Assembly: GCA_017619275.1 (NCBI GenBank)
Contig: JAFZSR010000008.1
Span: 1 to 60,055 of the forward strand
Source: Prevotella sp.
Lineage (GTDB): Bacteria; Bacteroidota; Bacteroidia; Bacteroidales; Bacteroidaceae
DNA length: 60,055 bases
Reading direction: 5' to 3'
The translations under genes were made by a program, and so were the position numbers. The notes beneath the pieces were generated by a model. The model did no database searches, was not told the origin of the DNA, and saw only the letters and a list, made by a program, of their open reading frames with translations. Shown here one piece after another: positions 1 to 8,263 of the stretch (position 1 is the stretch's first letter; the number at the start of each line of letters is the position of its first letter).

Positions 1-210
1 AAGCACCTCCGCTATGTGTGCGCCCCTCCCTGCAATATAACTATATATAAATAATATATAATTATTATTAATAATATATAAAATACAATACCCTCTTTTT
101 CTTCCCCACCATATTCAACCTCCTTAATGTCACAAAGTCACATGTCACAAAGTCGCATAATCTGTACTTCCCTAAAAAAAGTTGAATGGATTCTGTGTAT
201 GGAGAGCAAA

Positions 211-237
211 CCCACTGTCGCGTTTCACGACGGTGGG
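211..237. repeat. hairpin
   Basis: Inverted repeat CCCACTGTCG / CGACGGTGGG with one G-T type mismatch and a short loop. It lies in non-coding DNA. Function is unknown; a terminator or part of a small RNA is possible. Confidence 0.4.
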
Positions 238-291
238 TATGATACCCGAGCCGGGGCTGCGCGATGTTTCTTTATCACACTAAAACAGACA

Positions 292-319
292 AATTTGGGC
301 CACATTTGTGGCCCAAATT
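292..319. terminator. strong palindromic hairpin, probable terminator
   Basis: The arms AATTTGGGCCACA and TGTGGCCCAAATT form a 13-bp stem with a two-base centre. It lies about 110 bp beyond the stop of the leftward exported-protein gene. The symmetric, GC-cored stem flanked by A/T runs fits an intrinsic, possibly bidirectional, terminator. Confidence 0.55.
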
Positions 320-356
320 AAAATGAATTAGAGAAATTCGTTTCTAAAAAACAAAT

Positions 357-420
357 GTCTTGATGTCTTGTTGTCTTAACGTCTTGTTGTCTTGATGTCT
401 TGATGTCTTAACGTCTTGAC
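357..420. repeat. octamer tandem array, eight GTCTTNNN units
   Basis: Eight consecutive 8-bp units with no spacing error: GTCTTGAT, GTCTTGTT, GTCTTAAC, GTCTTGTT, GTCTTGAT, GTCTTGAT, GTCTTAAC, GTCTTGAC. The array starts 8 bp beyond the stop codon of the leftward gene at 429. Read in that gene's direction it is the AAGACATC/AAGACAAC motif that also surrounds the GxxExxY gene at 57.5-58.4 kb. Confidence 0.9.
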
Positions 421-428
421 GTCTGACA

Positions 429-2657
429 TTACTTCACCACGACCTTACGGCCATTGACCACGACGATGCCCTTCTGCGGAGCGTTGATGCGCTGGCCCTG
501 CAGGTTGAACATTGAACGCTGGGCGTTGAACGTTGAACGCTGGGCGTCGCTGATGCCGACGGTGGTTTCCTTCTCCTCGATGGCGAGGTTGCGGAACATC
601 ACGGCGCCGTTGGTGTAGCGCTTGATCAGGATGCGCAGACGGACGGTCTGTCCGGCATACTCGGTGAAGTCGATGCTGTAGGGCTCGAACACGCCGTTGA
701 CCCAGTAGTTGCCGGCCTCCAGCTCTGCGTCGGGGTCGGCCTCCACGGCGGGCATGTTGTCCTTGTTGAGGGTGAGGATGTTGGTGTACTCCTCGCCGTC
801 GGTGGTGAGCTGCAGGGCGAACTCCTCGCCGTCGAGCATCTCGTAGGTGGGTGCTGCGAAGGTGCGGAAGGTAAACATGCTGGCGGCGACGTCGACCTTC
901 AGGGTGTTGGCTTCGGCGCCCAGCTCGATGGTGGGCGACTCCATCCAGGTGGTCTTCAGGTCATCGGTGTTAGTGAACGAAATCTGGCTCTTGAAGTAGG
1001 GTATCTCTTCATAGTTGTTGTTGGTCCAGGTGTAGTCTTCGTCCATGGTCCATCCCACGGGTGCGAAGGAGCCGTCCATATCGGGCACGAAGCTCCAGGG
1101 CAGCACGGCGGTGGTCATGACGCTCTGGTCGAGGTAGAGCGATGAGTAGGCGCCATTGCCGTCGGTGCTCCATGCGCGGAAGTAGTAGGCCTTGCCAGGC
1201 TCCAGTCCGGTGACCTCGATGGCGTCGGTCGATTCGCCCACATACACCACTTGGTTCTGTCCGGTGGCGTAGCCCACGATCTCCCAATCCTCTACGATGA
1301 AGTACTCGTAGTCGATGGCGTCGCCCACGGCATAGGTTCCTTCAGGCTGTCCGAACCATCCGTTCTCGAAGGGCTGTCCGTAGGGGTTCGTCTCCACGCG
1401 GTCGCTGATGGCCACGAGGACGGGGCTGCCAGCGGCCTCCACGCTGAGCGTGACGCTGTTCTTGCCCACAGCGGTGATGGCGAGTGCGGCGGGAGCGCCG
1501 GGCTTGGTGACGATGCTGCCCGAGGTGGCCTGTCCGTAGAGCGGACCGGCGGAGCACATGGAGTTGAAGGGAACGAAGATGAGGGTGTAGTTGGTGTTGC
1601 TCTGCAGGTCGTTGGGCGTGCTGAAGCTCACGCTGGCCAGCATACCACCCCCAGCGGCGTCGCTGGCAGCCACCTTAGCCACCACGCGCGAGGTGCCAAT
1701 CATGTCGCCCACGGCATACTTGGTGCGGTCGGTGGGTGCGGCGGTGATGTCGCCATCGGTGTTGGCCAGCACGAGGTAGTGGTCGGCGTCGGTTAGCACA
1801 ATCTTTCCGCTAATCTGGGTGCTGGTGCTGGTGAGGATCACGTTGTTAACGGCTGCTGTGGGCGTGGTGCAAGCCTCGGGAGCCTCGAAGGTGTAGGTGG
1901 TGCCGTCGGCGGGGTACTGCTCTGTGGAGTAGGTGATGCTGGCGTCGGAGGCGCCTACGGTCTGGCCGTCCCAGCTCTGCACCTGGAGGAAGTCGCGTGG
2001 GTCGCCCAGGATGCCGATGCGCATGAAGTGGTAGTTGCCAGTCTCCTGTGGCTGGAATCCGCTCACCTGCATGGCTATGTTGCCCGTGGCCTCATAGAGG
2101 CGGTACTGTATCTGAGCCTTGTTGCCGCACTCGTCGGCATCGGCGCTCCAGGTGGTCTGGAAGCCCAGGTTCTTGTACTGGATGGTGAGCACGCGGCTGC
2201 CGGCCTCGCCCTCGGTCTTGTAGCTAATCTCGGTGTCGTCGTAGCCATAGACGCCCTGTCGCGAGGTGATGCCAAAGGCGTCGTGCAGGCCGCTGTTCTC
2301 ATAGAACGACATGGCGTTCTTGTGCAGGTCGGTGGTGATGACCTGTGTGGGCGAGAGCTGAATCTCGCCGTCGGTGCCGATGAGGAAGTACTTCATCGAT
2401 TGGCCGTTGTAGCCAAAGTCGAAGCCGATGGGGAAGCCGGTAACGTCCTCGGCGGTGTTGAAGTTCATGTTGCCGTCGGCATCGAGCATCAGACCTTTCA
2501 GGTCGGTGCCCACGGTGCCTTGCAGGTCAACCACGGTGGCACCCTCCAGGGCGACGTAGTCGGCGGTGGTGGTGGTCACTTCGTAGGCAATCATCTGTGC
2601 CGATGCGGGCAGGATGCCTAAGAGGGCCGTAGCCAAAAAAGCGGAAATCTTTTTCAT
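429..2657 (-). CDS. exported fibronectin-III-like protein with Prevotella C-terminal tail
   Basis: 742 residues. A signal peptide covers about residues 1-20 (Lys-Lys, hydrophobic core, PASA cleavage region). The body is beta-rich: an N-terminal sandwich, a fibronectin-III-like segment around 390-520 ending in YYFRAWSTDGNG, and a C-terminal jelly-roll-like segment from about 520 (PWSFVPDMDGSF, WTMDEDYTW) resembling cleaved-adhesin domains. The last ~25 residues (GQRI, then VNGRKVVVK) match the short tail on many Prevotella exported proteins. The tail is preceded by two 7-residue repeats encoded by an in-frame heptamer array (504-545). Probably surface-exposed; the ligand is unknown. It is the last of three co-directional exported-protein genes. 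Confidence 0.75.
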   Translation of the reverse strand: MKKISAFLATALLGILPASAQMIAYEVTTTTADYVALEGATVVDLQGTVGTDLKGLMLDADGNMNFNTAEDVTGFPIGFDFGYNGQSMKYFLIGTDGEIQLSPTQVITTDLHKNAMSFYENSGLHDAFGITSRQGVYGYDDTEISYKTEGEAGSRVLTIQYKNLGFQTTWSADADECGNKAQIQYRLYEATGNIAMQVSGFQPQETGNYHFMRIGILGDPRDFLQVQSWDGQTVGASDASITYSTEQYPADGTTYTFEAPEACTTPTAAVNNVILTSTSTQISGKIVLTDADHYLVLANTDGDITAAPTDRTKYAVGDMIGTSRVVAKVAASDAAGGGMLASVSFSTPNDLQSNTNYTLIFVPFNSMCSAGPLYGQATSGSIVTKPGAPAALAITAVGKNSVTLSVEAAGSPVLVAISDRVETNPYGQPFENGWFGQPEGTYAVGDAIDYEYFIVEDWEIVGYATGQNQVVYVGESTDAIEVTGLEPGKAYYFRAWSTDGNGAYSSLYLDQSVMTTAVLPWSFVPDMDGSFAPVGWTMDEDYTWTNNNYEEIPYFKSQISFTNTDDLKTTWMESPTIELGAEANTLKVDVAASMFTFRTFAAPTYEMLDGEEFALQLTTDGEEYTNILTLNKDNMPAVEADPDAELEAGNYWVNGVFEPYSIDFTEYAGQTVRLRILIKRYTNGAVMFRNLAIEEKETTVGISDAQRSTFNAQRSMFNLQGQRINAPQKGIVVVNGRKVVVK
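504..545 (-). repeat. in-frame heptamer array, six 7-bp units
   Basis: On the plus strand the units are GTTGAAC, ATTGAAC, GCTGGGC, GTTGAAC, GTTGAAC, GCTGGGC: 42 nt, hence 14 codons with the frame kept. They encode a doubled seven-residue peptide (AQRSTFN, AQRSMFN) immediately before the C-terminal GQR tail. Equivalent 42-nt arrays occur at 2907-2948 and 4719-4760. Confidence 0.9.
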
Positions 2658-2716
2658 AAGCGTTTTGTTTGATTAGTTAATATATAATGAGATGATAATA
2701 TTTGATTGGTTGGGTA

Positions 2717-2760
2717 GCGCAGCCACTCCCCTCCCCTTGAAGGGAGGGGAGTGGCTGCGC
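2717..2760. repeat. 20-bp-stem hairpin element (gcgcagccactcccc type)
   Basis: Two 20-nt arms (2717-2736 and 2741-2760) match at 19 of 20 positions around a TTGA loop. The arm begins GCGCAGCCACTCCCCTCC. The same arm sequence bounds the larger inverted element at 12623-12754. It sits between two leftward genes and may also act as a terminator for the gene ending at 2820. Confidence 0.8.
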
Positions 2761-2786
2761 GTTGTTTATGCAGATGCATTGCAATC

Positions 2787-2815
2787 ATCCGTTCAATCCG
2801 TTTTAATCCGTTGTT
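2787..2815. repeat. ATCCGTT nonamer/decamer repeat, three copies
   Basis: Three copies of ATCCGTT at 9- and 10-bp spacing in the spacer just beyond the stop of the 549-residue protein gene. It belongs to the same family as the larger cluster at 4523-4640. Confidence 0.7.
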
Positions 2816-2819
2816 TAAA

Positions 2820-4469
2820 CTAGCGCAGCTGCTTGGTGGTGGTGCCGTCGGCTTGGCGCACGATGTTCAGGCCGAATGCGGGCTTGCTGATGCGCTGGCC
2901 CTGCAGGTTGAACGTGGCGGGTTGAACGTTGAGTGTTGAACGTTCAACGTTCTCGATGCCTACGGTAGGTCCATCGTCGTAGGTGACGTCATAGTTGCCG
3001 TCGATGCCGATGCGGAAGATGGTGATGCCGGGGTTCTTGCCGGTCTTGGTCTCGCGGTAGAACAGGTAGAGGGCCTCGTCTTCACAGATCATGGTGACGT
3101 CGGTGGGGGCGATGTCGCGGGCGATGGTGCGCGTCCAGACGCGCTCGCTGAAATCGCTGTTGTAGCGGCGGATGGTGAACGACTCCTTGCTGTAGGTGGT
3201 GATGTCGCGATAGGCCACGAGCCAGTCGCCGTTCTTCACAGCGCCCACGCCCGTCTTCACCATGCCAAAGTAGTAGCCGCCACTGGTGGCGTCGTTCTTG
3301 CCGGCCACCTCAACACCAGTGTCGTCGAAGAGGTAGTCGCCGTCGTAGGTGAAGCGCTGCGCCATCACGGCTCCCTTGCCAGCGAGCTGCGAGGCGAACT
3401 GCACCAAGATCTCTTGCGTCTCGGGATTGGCGGCAATGGCGGGGTAGTTGTGGTCGTATTCCTCGGCGTTGTAGGCGTCAAGGCCGGTGAGACCGAAGGC
3501 CAGCGAGCCGTCGGCGTTGATGTGCTGCACGCGGATGTTGTGCGAGAATTCGCCCATGAAGCGCTGGAAGGCCACGCAGGCACCGCCCATGCCATCGGGC
3601 ACGATGCGGTAGTGGTTCATCTCATAGCCGCCATAGTAATGGTCGTCGTAGATGACCGGCTCGCTCCACTGCGGCTCCAGGTCGCGGTTCAAGCGCTGCA
3701 CGCGGGCTCCGTCGGCGGTGTGGTCGAAGAACAGCAGGTCGCCGTCGTCGGTGGGCAAAATCTGGTATTGCAGGAACATGTCGTTGATCAGCACGCGGGG
3801 CTCGTCCCAAGCCGTGGTTCCGTCGTCGTTGATGCGCTGGATGTAGGTCACGGCGCTCTCGTCGGTGTAGTCGCTGTTCACGAAGATGAAGAACGTGTCG
3901 TCGCCCACCACGAAGGCGTTGGTGAAGGCGGCATTGGTGAACTGCGGGTATTCCACGCCGTCGAGACCCCAGAGGAAGTTGCCCTCCTGGTCGATCTTGT
4001 AGATGGCGGGCGAGAAGGTGCTGGCACCATCCTGGTCGTCGGCCATGGAGGCCTCTTCGGCACGACCGTCGGCCACGGTGACGATGGCGCTGCCGTCGGA
4101 AGCCACACACAGGGCATACTCCGACCACCACGAGGTGGTGGCGTAGTCGTTCACCATGATGGGCTCAGCGAACTGGGGCACACCGTCGCGGTCGAGCAAC
4201 TGCAGATAGGTGCGCACGGCAGAGCGCGAGATGCCGTTCACGTCTTTGCGACCCCATGTGCGCCAGGCGAGCCAGGTCTTCTTGTCGGCGGTGCGGGCGG
4301 CCTTTGGCGAGCAGGCGTAGTAGTCGCCGCCAACATGTGTCTCGCCGTTCTCGTCGACGTAGGTGGTACTGAAAATGCACTTCGGGGTGCCATTGGTGTT
4401 CCACTGTGCATGAGCGGGGGCTGCCATGGCTATGGCCAGAAGCAGCAGTGAGTAGAGTTTTTTCTTCAT
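2820..4469 (-). CDS. exported protein of unknown function, propeller-like repeats
   Basis: 549 residues with a clear signal peptide (MKKKLYSLLLLAIAMAAPAHA). The mature part has recurring 'DxxGN..W', 'RIN.DG' and 'W.EP.V..' segments at fairly regular spacing, suggesting a beta-propeller, but no named family was recognised. The C-terminus has an in-frame heptamer array (2907-2948) followed by LQGQRISKP and a divergent tail ending KQLR. Its neighbours are two other large exported proteins in the same direction, so a shared surface or secreted role is likely. No catalytic motif was found. Confidence 0.65.
   Translation of the reverse strand: MKKKLYSLLLLAIAMAAPAHAQWNTNGTPKCIFSTTYVDENGETHVGGDYYACSPKAARTADKKTWLAWRTWGRKDVNGISRSAVRTYLQLLDRDGVPQFAEPIMVNDYATTSWWSEYALCVASDGSAIVTVADGRAEEASMADDQDGASTFSPAIYKIDQEGNFLWGLDGVEYPQFTNAAFTNAFVVGDDTFFIFVNSDYTDESAVTYIQRINDDGTTAWDEPRVLINDMFLQYQILPTDDGDLLFFDHTADGARVQRLNRDLEPQWSEPVIYDDHYYGGYEMNHYRIVPDGMGGACVAFQRFMGEFSHNIRVQHINADGSLAFGLTGLDAYNAEEYDHNYPAIAANPETQEILVQFASQLAGKGAVMAQRFTYDGDYLFDDTGVEVAGKNDATSGGYYFGMVKTGVGAVKNGDWLVAYRDITTYSKESFTIRRYNSDFSERVWTRTIARDIAPTDVTMICEDEALYLFYRETKTGKNPGITIFRIGIDGNYDVTYDDGPTVGIENVERSTLNVQPATFNLQGQRISKPAFGLNIVRQADGTTTKQLR
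2907..2948 (-). repeat. in-frame heptamer array, six 7-bp units
   Basis: Plus-strand units: GTTGAAC, GTGGCGG, GTTGAAC, GTTGAGT, GTTGAAC, GTTCAAC. The 42-nt length preserves frame and encodes the NVERSTLNVQPATF linker immediately before the C-terminal GQR motif. Confidence 0.9.
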
Positions 4470-4522
4470 GTTGATAAATATTTAGGAATGATAAGTATCT
4501 TATACAAATGACTTTTTTTCTA

Positions 4523-4640
4523 ACAACGGATTGCACGGATTTCACGGATTGGCTGCGCGTGGCAATCATCCGTTAAATCCGTTTTAATCCGTTGTTGATG
4601 CAGGCACTCATCCGTTTAATCCGTTTTCATCCGTTGTTGA
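4523..4640. repeat. ATCCGTT repeat cluster with inverted half
   Basis: Copies of ACGGATT on the left (about 4526-4550) face copies of ATCCGTT on the right (about 4568-4592), giving an imperfect hairpin. A further direct set of three copies follows (about 4609-4636). The centre includes GGCTGCGCGT, also present at the edge of the 2717-2760 hairpin, so the two elements tend to travel together. It fills most of the 177-bp spacer between two exported-protein genes. Confidence 0.75.
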
Positions 4641-4646
4641 TATAAC

Positions 4647-7532
4647 CTACTTATGAATGATTTTCTTGTTCTTCTTGATAATAATGGGCGAGCGGCCAGT
4701 AGCGGGACGACCGTCGACGTTGAACGATGGACGTTCAACGTTCAACGTTAAACGTTCAACGTCGCTAATGGCCGATGGAACGGTGTTCTGCAGACTGAAG
4801 AAGACGTCGTGGAGGGCATCGGTGTAGGTGTCCTGCACCATCAGGCGGGTCTTGCCGTCGGCGGTCACCTGATGCAGCATGTAGTAGCCACGGCCGAAGT
4901 CGCCGGTGATGCCGTCGCCGCCAGCATCTTCAAACTCCAGCAGGTAGCAGTCGTCGACGGTGAGCGGCAGGTCGATGACCACCTTCTTGCGCGGCTCGGT
5001 GTAGGGTCCGCCTTGGCACACCACGTCGCCGGCGCTGTTGAGCACGGCCCAGGTGGTCTCCTCGGGCTTCTGGTCGGTCATGATGGTCAGTCGCACGGCG
5101 TTCTGGGCGCGGTGGGCGTTGGCGATGGTCAGGGGGTAGTGCACGCTCTCGTCGGCGGCCACGCCGTTGAGGTCGCTCATCCACACCTCCACCTGGTTGT
5201 TGGCTTCGTCGGTGAGGGTGAAGTCGGTGAAGAGCGGCGTGCGCAGGTTGATGATGTCGAGCGGCTCCAGCTCGCCGCTCCACTCGGTGCGCTGAACGGT
5301 GCCGTTAATGCTCACGTTGATGACGGCCGAGCGCAGCGTCTCGGTGCCCGTGTTGCGCAACCTCAGGTCGGCGGTGAACTGCGGGGTGCAGATGCGCTGC
5401 GGGGTGTTGCTCACCTTCAGAATCTTCATGGCGCGCGGACTGCCCGTGGGCCGCGGGGTGTAGGTGGTGCAGAGGATGCTCTTCGTCTGCATGTCCTGAA
5501 TAAAGGAGACAATACCCAGCTCGTTCTCGTCCTTGAAGCCGCTGATGGGCCAGGTGTAGTCATACTCCAACGGCGTAGCCTGCATGTTGCCGGGCAACAG
5601 CAGACCGTCGGCAGCGGGGAGCAGATGGCGCATGACGTAGTTCCACGAGCGCTCGCCGTTGGGGGCGGGGTCGGTCTGCTCGATGCGCTCCTCCACCACG
5701 GCGGCAAAGAGGCGCAGGTCGTGACCAGGCTGCGGCGTCAGGCGTGCCACCTGCCAGTGCAGATGCAACTGATTGTCGTCATCGATGCTGGCCTGCGTGA
5801 AGAGGTCGGCGGTGGACTCGGCCTGTCCGGCTACGTCGATGTAGGTGCCCAGCTGTGCTTCATAGCCCCAGGCTCCGACATGCTGACCGTCGACGAAGAG
5901 CGCGGGCACACCCGTTATGCCGTAGAAGTTGGCACGCTGCAGCACGTCGGTGGGATTCTGCAAATAGAAGGGGTCGGTGGCCGATGGGAAGTTCCAGTGG
6001 TAGGTGATGGCCACCATATCGCCCATGCGGTTGTAGATGGTTTCGTCGAGGGCAGGCGAGAACTCGGCACAGGGGTCGCAGCTGGTGTTGGTGAACTCCT
6101 CGAAGAGAACCAGGCGGGGACGATCGGGGGCTGGCGTGCCGGTGAGGCTGAAGTTCACGATGTGCGAGGCCCCGTCGTAGTCGCCCTGCGTCAGTCGGGT
6201 CTGCTTGCCAGAGGCATCGAGCTGGAACAGCTGGTAGTAGCCGTTGCCGGCGGCTCCCTTGATGCCGTCGCCACCCGCATCGAGCAGCAGCAGCTGGTAG
6301 CAGTCGTCGTGGCGCAAGTCGAAGTCCTCGGTGATGAACTTGCGGGCCTCGGTATAGGGGCCGCCCTGCCGCACCATGGTGCCCTGCGAGTCGAAGAGCT
6401 GCCAGGTGGTCTCCTCGGGCTTCTTGTCGGTATAGATTTTCATGCGCACGCCGTAGGTGGCTTGCACGGCATTGCTGAATTGGGTGGAGATGCCGTTGCT
6501 GCGAGCCGAAGTGCCGTTGATGGCGCTGAACCACACCTCGGCCACGTTCTGCCCCTCGTTCACCAGCCTGAAGTTGGTGTGGGGACCGAAGGCCATAGTG
6601 TCGCGCTGCAGGTAGCCCAGGTTGCCCTCCCAGGCATACTGCTCCACCGCGCCGTTCACGCTGACGTTGAGCGTGGCGGAGGTGATGGCGTTGGCGCCGT
6701 CGTTGCGTAGGATGACGCGACCGCTGTAGTCGGGACGGCAGATGAGGTCGGGCGTGTCGTAGAGGTTGGCCAGTGCCAGGCGGTTCTCGCCCTCGGCGTT
6801 GGGACCGGCATAGGCCGTGACCAGAATCTCGCGTGTGCTCATATCTTGCAGATAGGCCACCACGCCCAACTGCTGCAGGTCGTCGAAGAAGTCGATGTCC
6901 CACTGGCCCTCCCATTCGTAGGTGGTGCTGGCGGCGAGCGTCGTTGCGGGCTGCCAGCCTTGGGCGGCGGTGAGCATCTTGCGCATGGTGTAGTTCAGCT
7001 CGGTCTCGTCGTTGGGATAGGGCGTGGCTGCTTCGATATGCTCTTCGATGGCTGCCACGAAGAGGCGCAGGTTGCCGTTCTCCACGTCGGCGTGGGGCGT
7101 GAGGCGCGCCGTGGCCGTGAGGTGGTTGCCCTCCAGCTGTTTCGTTATCGTCAGGTCGTAGTCCAAGGGAATCTCCTGACACAGGGAGATGGCGGCGTTC
7201 ATGGCGGCAAACGTGCGCTCGGTCATCTCATGACCATCGACAATGGTGGTGGGCACGCCAGTGACGTTGTAGAAGTCAACCTTCGCCTGGTGCGCCTCCT
7301 GGTCATAGAGGTAGAAGGGGTCGTTGCGGTCGGGGTAGCCCGAATGGTATTTGATGGCGATGCAGTCGCCCAGTCGGTAGTGGATGACTGAATCGAGCAC
7401 TGGCGACCACGAGGCGCAGGGGCCGCAGCCCGTGTTGGTGAACTCCTCTACCAACACCAACCGTTTTTGGGCGTTGACAGATAGGGGCAAAAACGGCAAA
7501 AAAGCTAACAATAATACAAATACTCGTTTCAT
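4647..7532 (-). CDS. exported Omp28-like protein with two thioredoxin-like halves
   Basis: 961 residues with a signal peptide (1-22). Two homologous halves follow. Each begins with a strand, then EEFTNT and a CxxC motif (CGPC at 36-39; CDPC near residue 485), then a 'DPFYL..ptdv..R..FY.ITGVP...VDG' block ending in a cis-Pro-like VP, as in thioredoxin folds. Each half closes with a 'QKPEETTW..ls..G..v.QGGPYTE' beta segment and an 'AGGDGI' turn. This is the Omp28-related layout, duplicated in tandem. A periplasmic or surface disulfide role is inferred from the CxxC motifs only. The tail (IIIKKNKKIIHK) follows an in-frame heptamer array (4719-4760). Confidence 0.75.
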   Translation of the reverse strand: MKRVFVLLLAFLPFLPLSVNAQKRLVLVEEFTNTGCGPCASWSPVLDSVIHYRLGDCIAIKYHSGYPDRNDPFYLYDQEAHQAKVDFYNVTGVPTTIVDGHEMTERTFAAMNAAISLCQEIPLDYDLTITKQLEGNHLTATARLTPHADVENGNLRLFVAAIEEHIEAATPYPNDETELNYTMRKMLTAAQGWQPATTLAASTTYEWEGQWDIDFFDDLQQLGVVAYLQDMSTREILVTAYAGPNAEGENRLALANLYDTPDLICRPDYSGRVILRNDGANAITSATLNVSVNGAVEQYAWEGNLGYLQRDTMAFGPHTNFRLVNEGQNVAEVWFSAINGTSARSNGISTQFSNAVQATYGVRMKIYTDKKPEETTWQLFDSQGTMVRQGGPYTEARKFITEDFDLRHDDCYQLLLLDAGGDGIKGAAGNGYYQLFQLDASGKQTRLTQGDYDGASHIVNFSLTGTPAPDRPRLVLFEEFTNTSCDPCAEFSPALDETIYNRMGDMVAITYHWNFPSATDPFYLQNPTDVLQRANFYGITGVPALFVDGQHVGAWGYEAQLGTYIDVAGQAESTADLFTQASIDDDNQLHLHWQVARLTPQPGHDLRLFAAVVEERIEQTDPAPNGERSWNYVMRHLLPAADGLLLPGNMQATPLEYDYTWPISGFKDENELGIVSFIQDMQTKSILCTTYTPRPTGSPRAMKILKVSNTPQRICTPQFTADLRLRNTGTETLRSAVINVSINGTVQRTEWSGELEPLDIINLRTPLFTDFTLTDEANNQVEVWMSDLNGVAADESVHYPLTIANAHRAQNAVRLTIMTDQKPEETTWAVLNSAGDVVCQGGPYTEPRKKVVIDLPLTVDDCYLLEFEDAGGDGITGDFGRGYYMLHQVTADGKTRLMVQDTYTDALHDVFFSLQNTVPSAISDVERLTLNVERPSFNVDGRPATGRSPIIIKKNKKIIHK
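4719..4760 (-). repeat. in-frame heptamer array, six 7-bp units
   Basis: Plus-strand units: GTTGAAC, GATGGAC, GTTCAAC, GTTCAAC, GTTAAAC, GTTCAAC. Again 42 nt and in frame, encoding DVERLTLNVERPSF before the C-terminal tail of the Omp28-like protein. Confidence 0.9.
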
Positions 7533-7551
7533 TCTGATGGTATTTTGTCGG

Positions 7552-7559
7552 CAAAATTA
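7552..7559 (-). promoter_or_regulatory. -7 box for the Omp28-like gene
   Basis: CAAAATTA on the plus strand reads TAATTTTG on the minus strand, matching the Bacteroidetes TAnnTTTG box, 20 bp upstream of the start at 7532. No clear TTTG at -33 was seen. Confidence 0.55.
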
Positions 7560-7695
7560 CAATTTTTCTATTAAAAAGGAAATAAAATGAAAAAAAAATT
7601 TTAGCAACAAAGCAATTTTTGAGCGTAAACGCGTCTCTTTGTTTCTCACCGAAACTAAAAAAAGTTAAAAGCAGGAGTTGTTGCGGCATAATGTG

Positions 7696-7703
7696 TAACT
7701 TTG
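7696..7703 (+). promoter_or_regulatory. -7 box for the ECF sigma gene
   Basis: TAACTTTG matches the Bacteroidetes -7 consensus and lies 33 bp before the ATG at 7736. It excludes the upstream in-frame start at 7619, which lies before the box. Confidence 0.6.
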
Positions 7704-7735
7704 CACCATCACAGTCGTCTTCAACTTTAGAGGGG

Positions 7736-8263
7736 ATGAAAGAACTCAGCTTCCGCACCGATGTGTTGCCGCTGAAAGACGAACTCTTCCGGTTGGCACT
7801 GCGCATCACCCTCAACAGGGATGATGCTGAGGACGTTGTGCAGGAGACCATGATGCGGGTGTGGAACCGCCGCGAGCGGTGGCACGAGCTGGAGTCGATG
7901 GAAGCCTTCTGCCTCACCATCTGCCGCAATGTGGCACTCGACAAGCTGAAAAGGGCAGACCTGCAAAACGCCTCGCTCGACGAGGCTACACTGGGAGGAT
8001 ATGAGCACGCCGACCCCTCGTACGCCGCCAACCCCGAGGAGCAAACCGTGCAGCACGACCGAGTGGAGCAGGTAAGAAAGCTAATGGCACAGCTGCCCGA
8101 AAAACAGCGAACCTGCATGCAGCTGCGCGATGCCGAGGGAAAACCCTACAAGGAGATAGCCCAAGTGATGGGCATCACCGAGCAGCAAGTGAAGATCAAC
8201 ATCTTCCGGGCGCGGCAAACAATTAAACAGAAGTTTCAACAACTGGAGCAACATGGATTATAA
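7736..8263 (+). CDS. ECF-type RNA polymerase sigma factor
   Basis: 175 residues from the chosen start (MKELSFRTD), which lies just downstream of a TAACTTTG promoter; an in-frame upstream ATG at 7619 lies before that promoter. Region 2 is visible as FRLALRITLNRDDAEDVVQE followed by MRVW. Region 4 is visible as LPEKQRTCMQLRD, then GKPYKEIAQVMGITEQQVK and the recognition helix NIFRARQTIK. Length and domain order fit group-4 sigma-70 factors. Its stop overlaps the start of the next gene by 11 bp, suggesting translational coupling to a membrane partner. The regulon cannot be read from sequence. Confidence 0.88.
   Translation: MKELSFRTDVLPLKDELFRLALRITLNRDDAEDVVQETMMRVWNRRERWHELESMEAFCLTICRNVALDKLKRADLQNASLDEATLGGYEHADPSYAANPEEQTVQHDRVEQVRKLMAQLPEKQRTCMQLRDAEGKPYKEIAQVMGITEQQVKINIFRARQTIKQKFQQLEQHGL

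Larger units (their letters stand above)
1..428. other. intergenic region with AT-rich tract, hairpins and octamer array
   Basis: No convincing gene is seen here. The segment holds an AT-rich run of TATA/ATAATA words (about 40-95), a short direct repeat of the word TGTCACAAAGTC (about 128-153), two hairpins (211-237 and 292-319) and an octamer array (357-420). It follows the 3' end of the leftward gene that stops at 429, so the hairpin at 292-319 is well placed as its terminator. Confidence 0.6.

Noticed and set aside
127-321. 64-codon open frame at the left edge
   Set aside because: It runs through a direct repeat and two hairpins, and matches no family.
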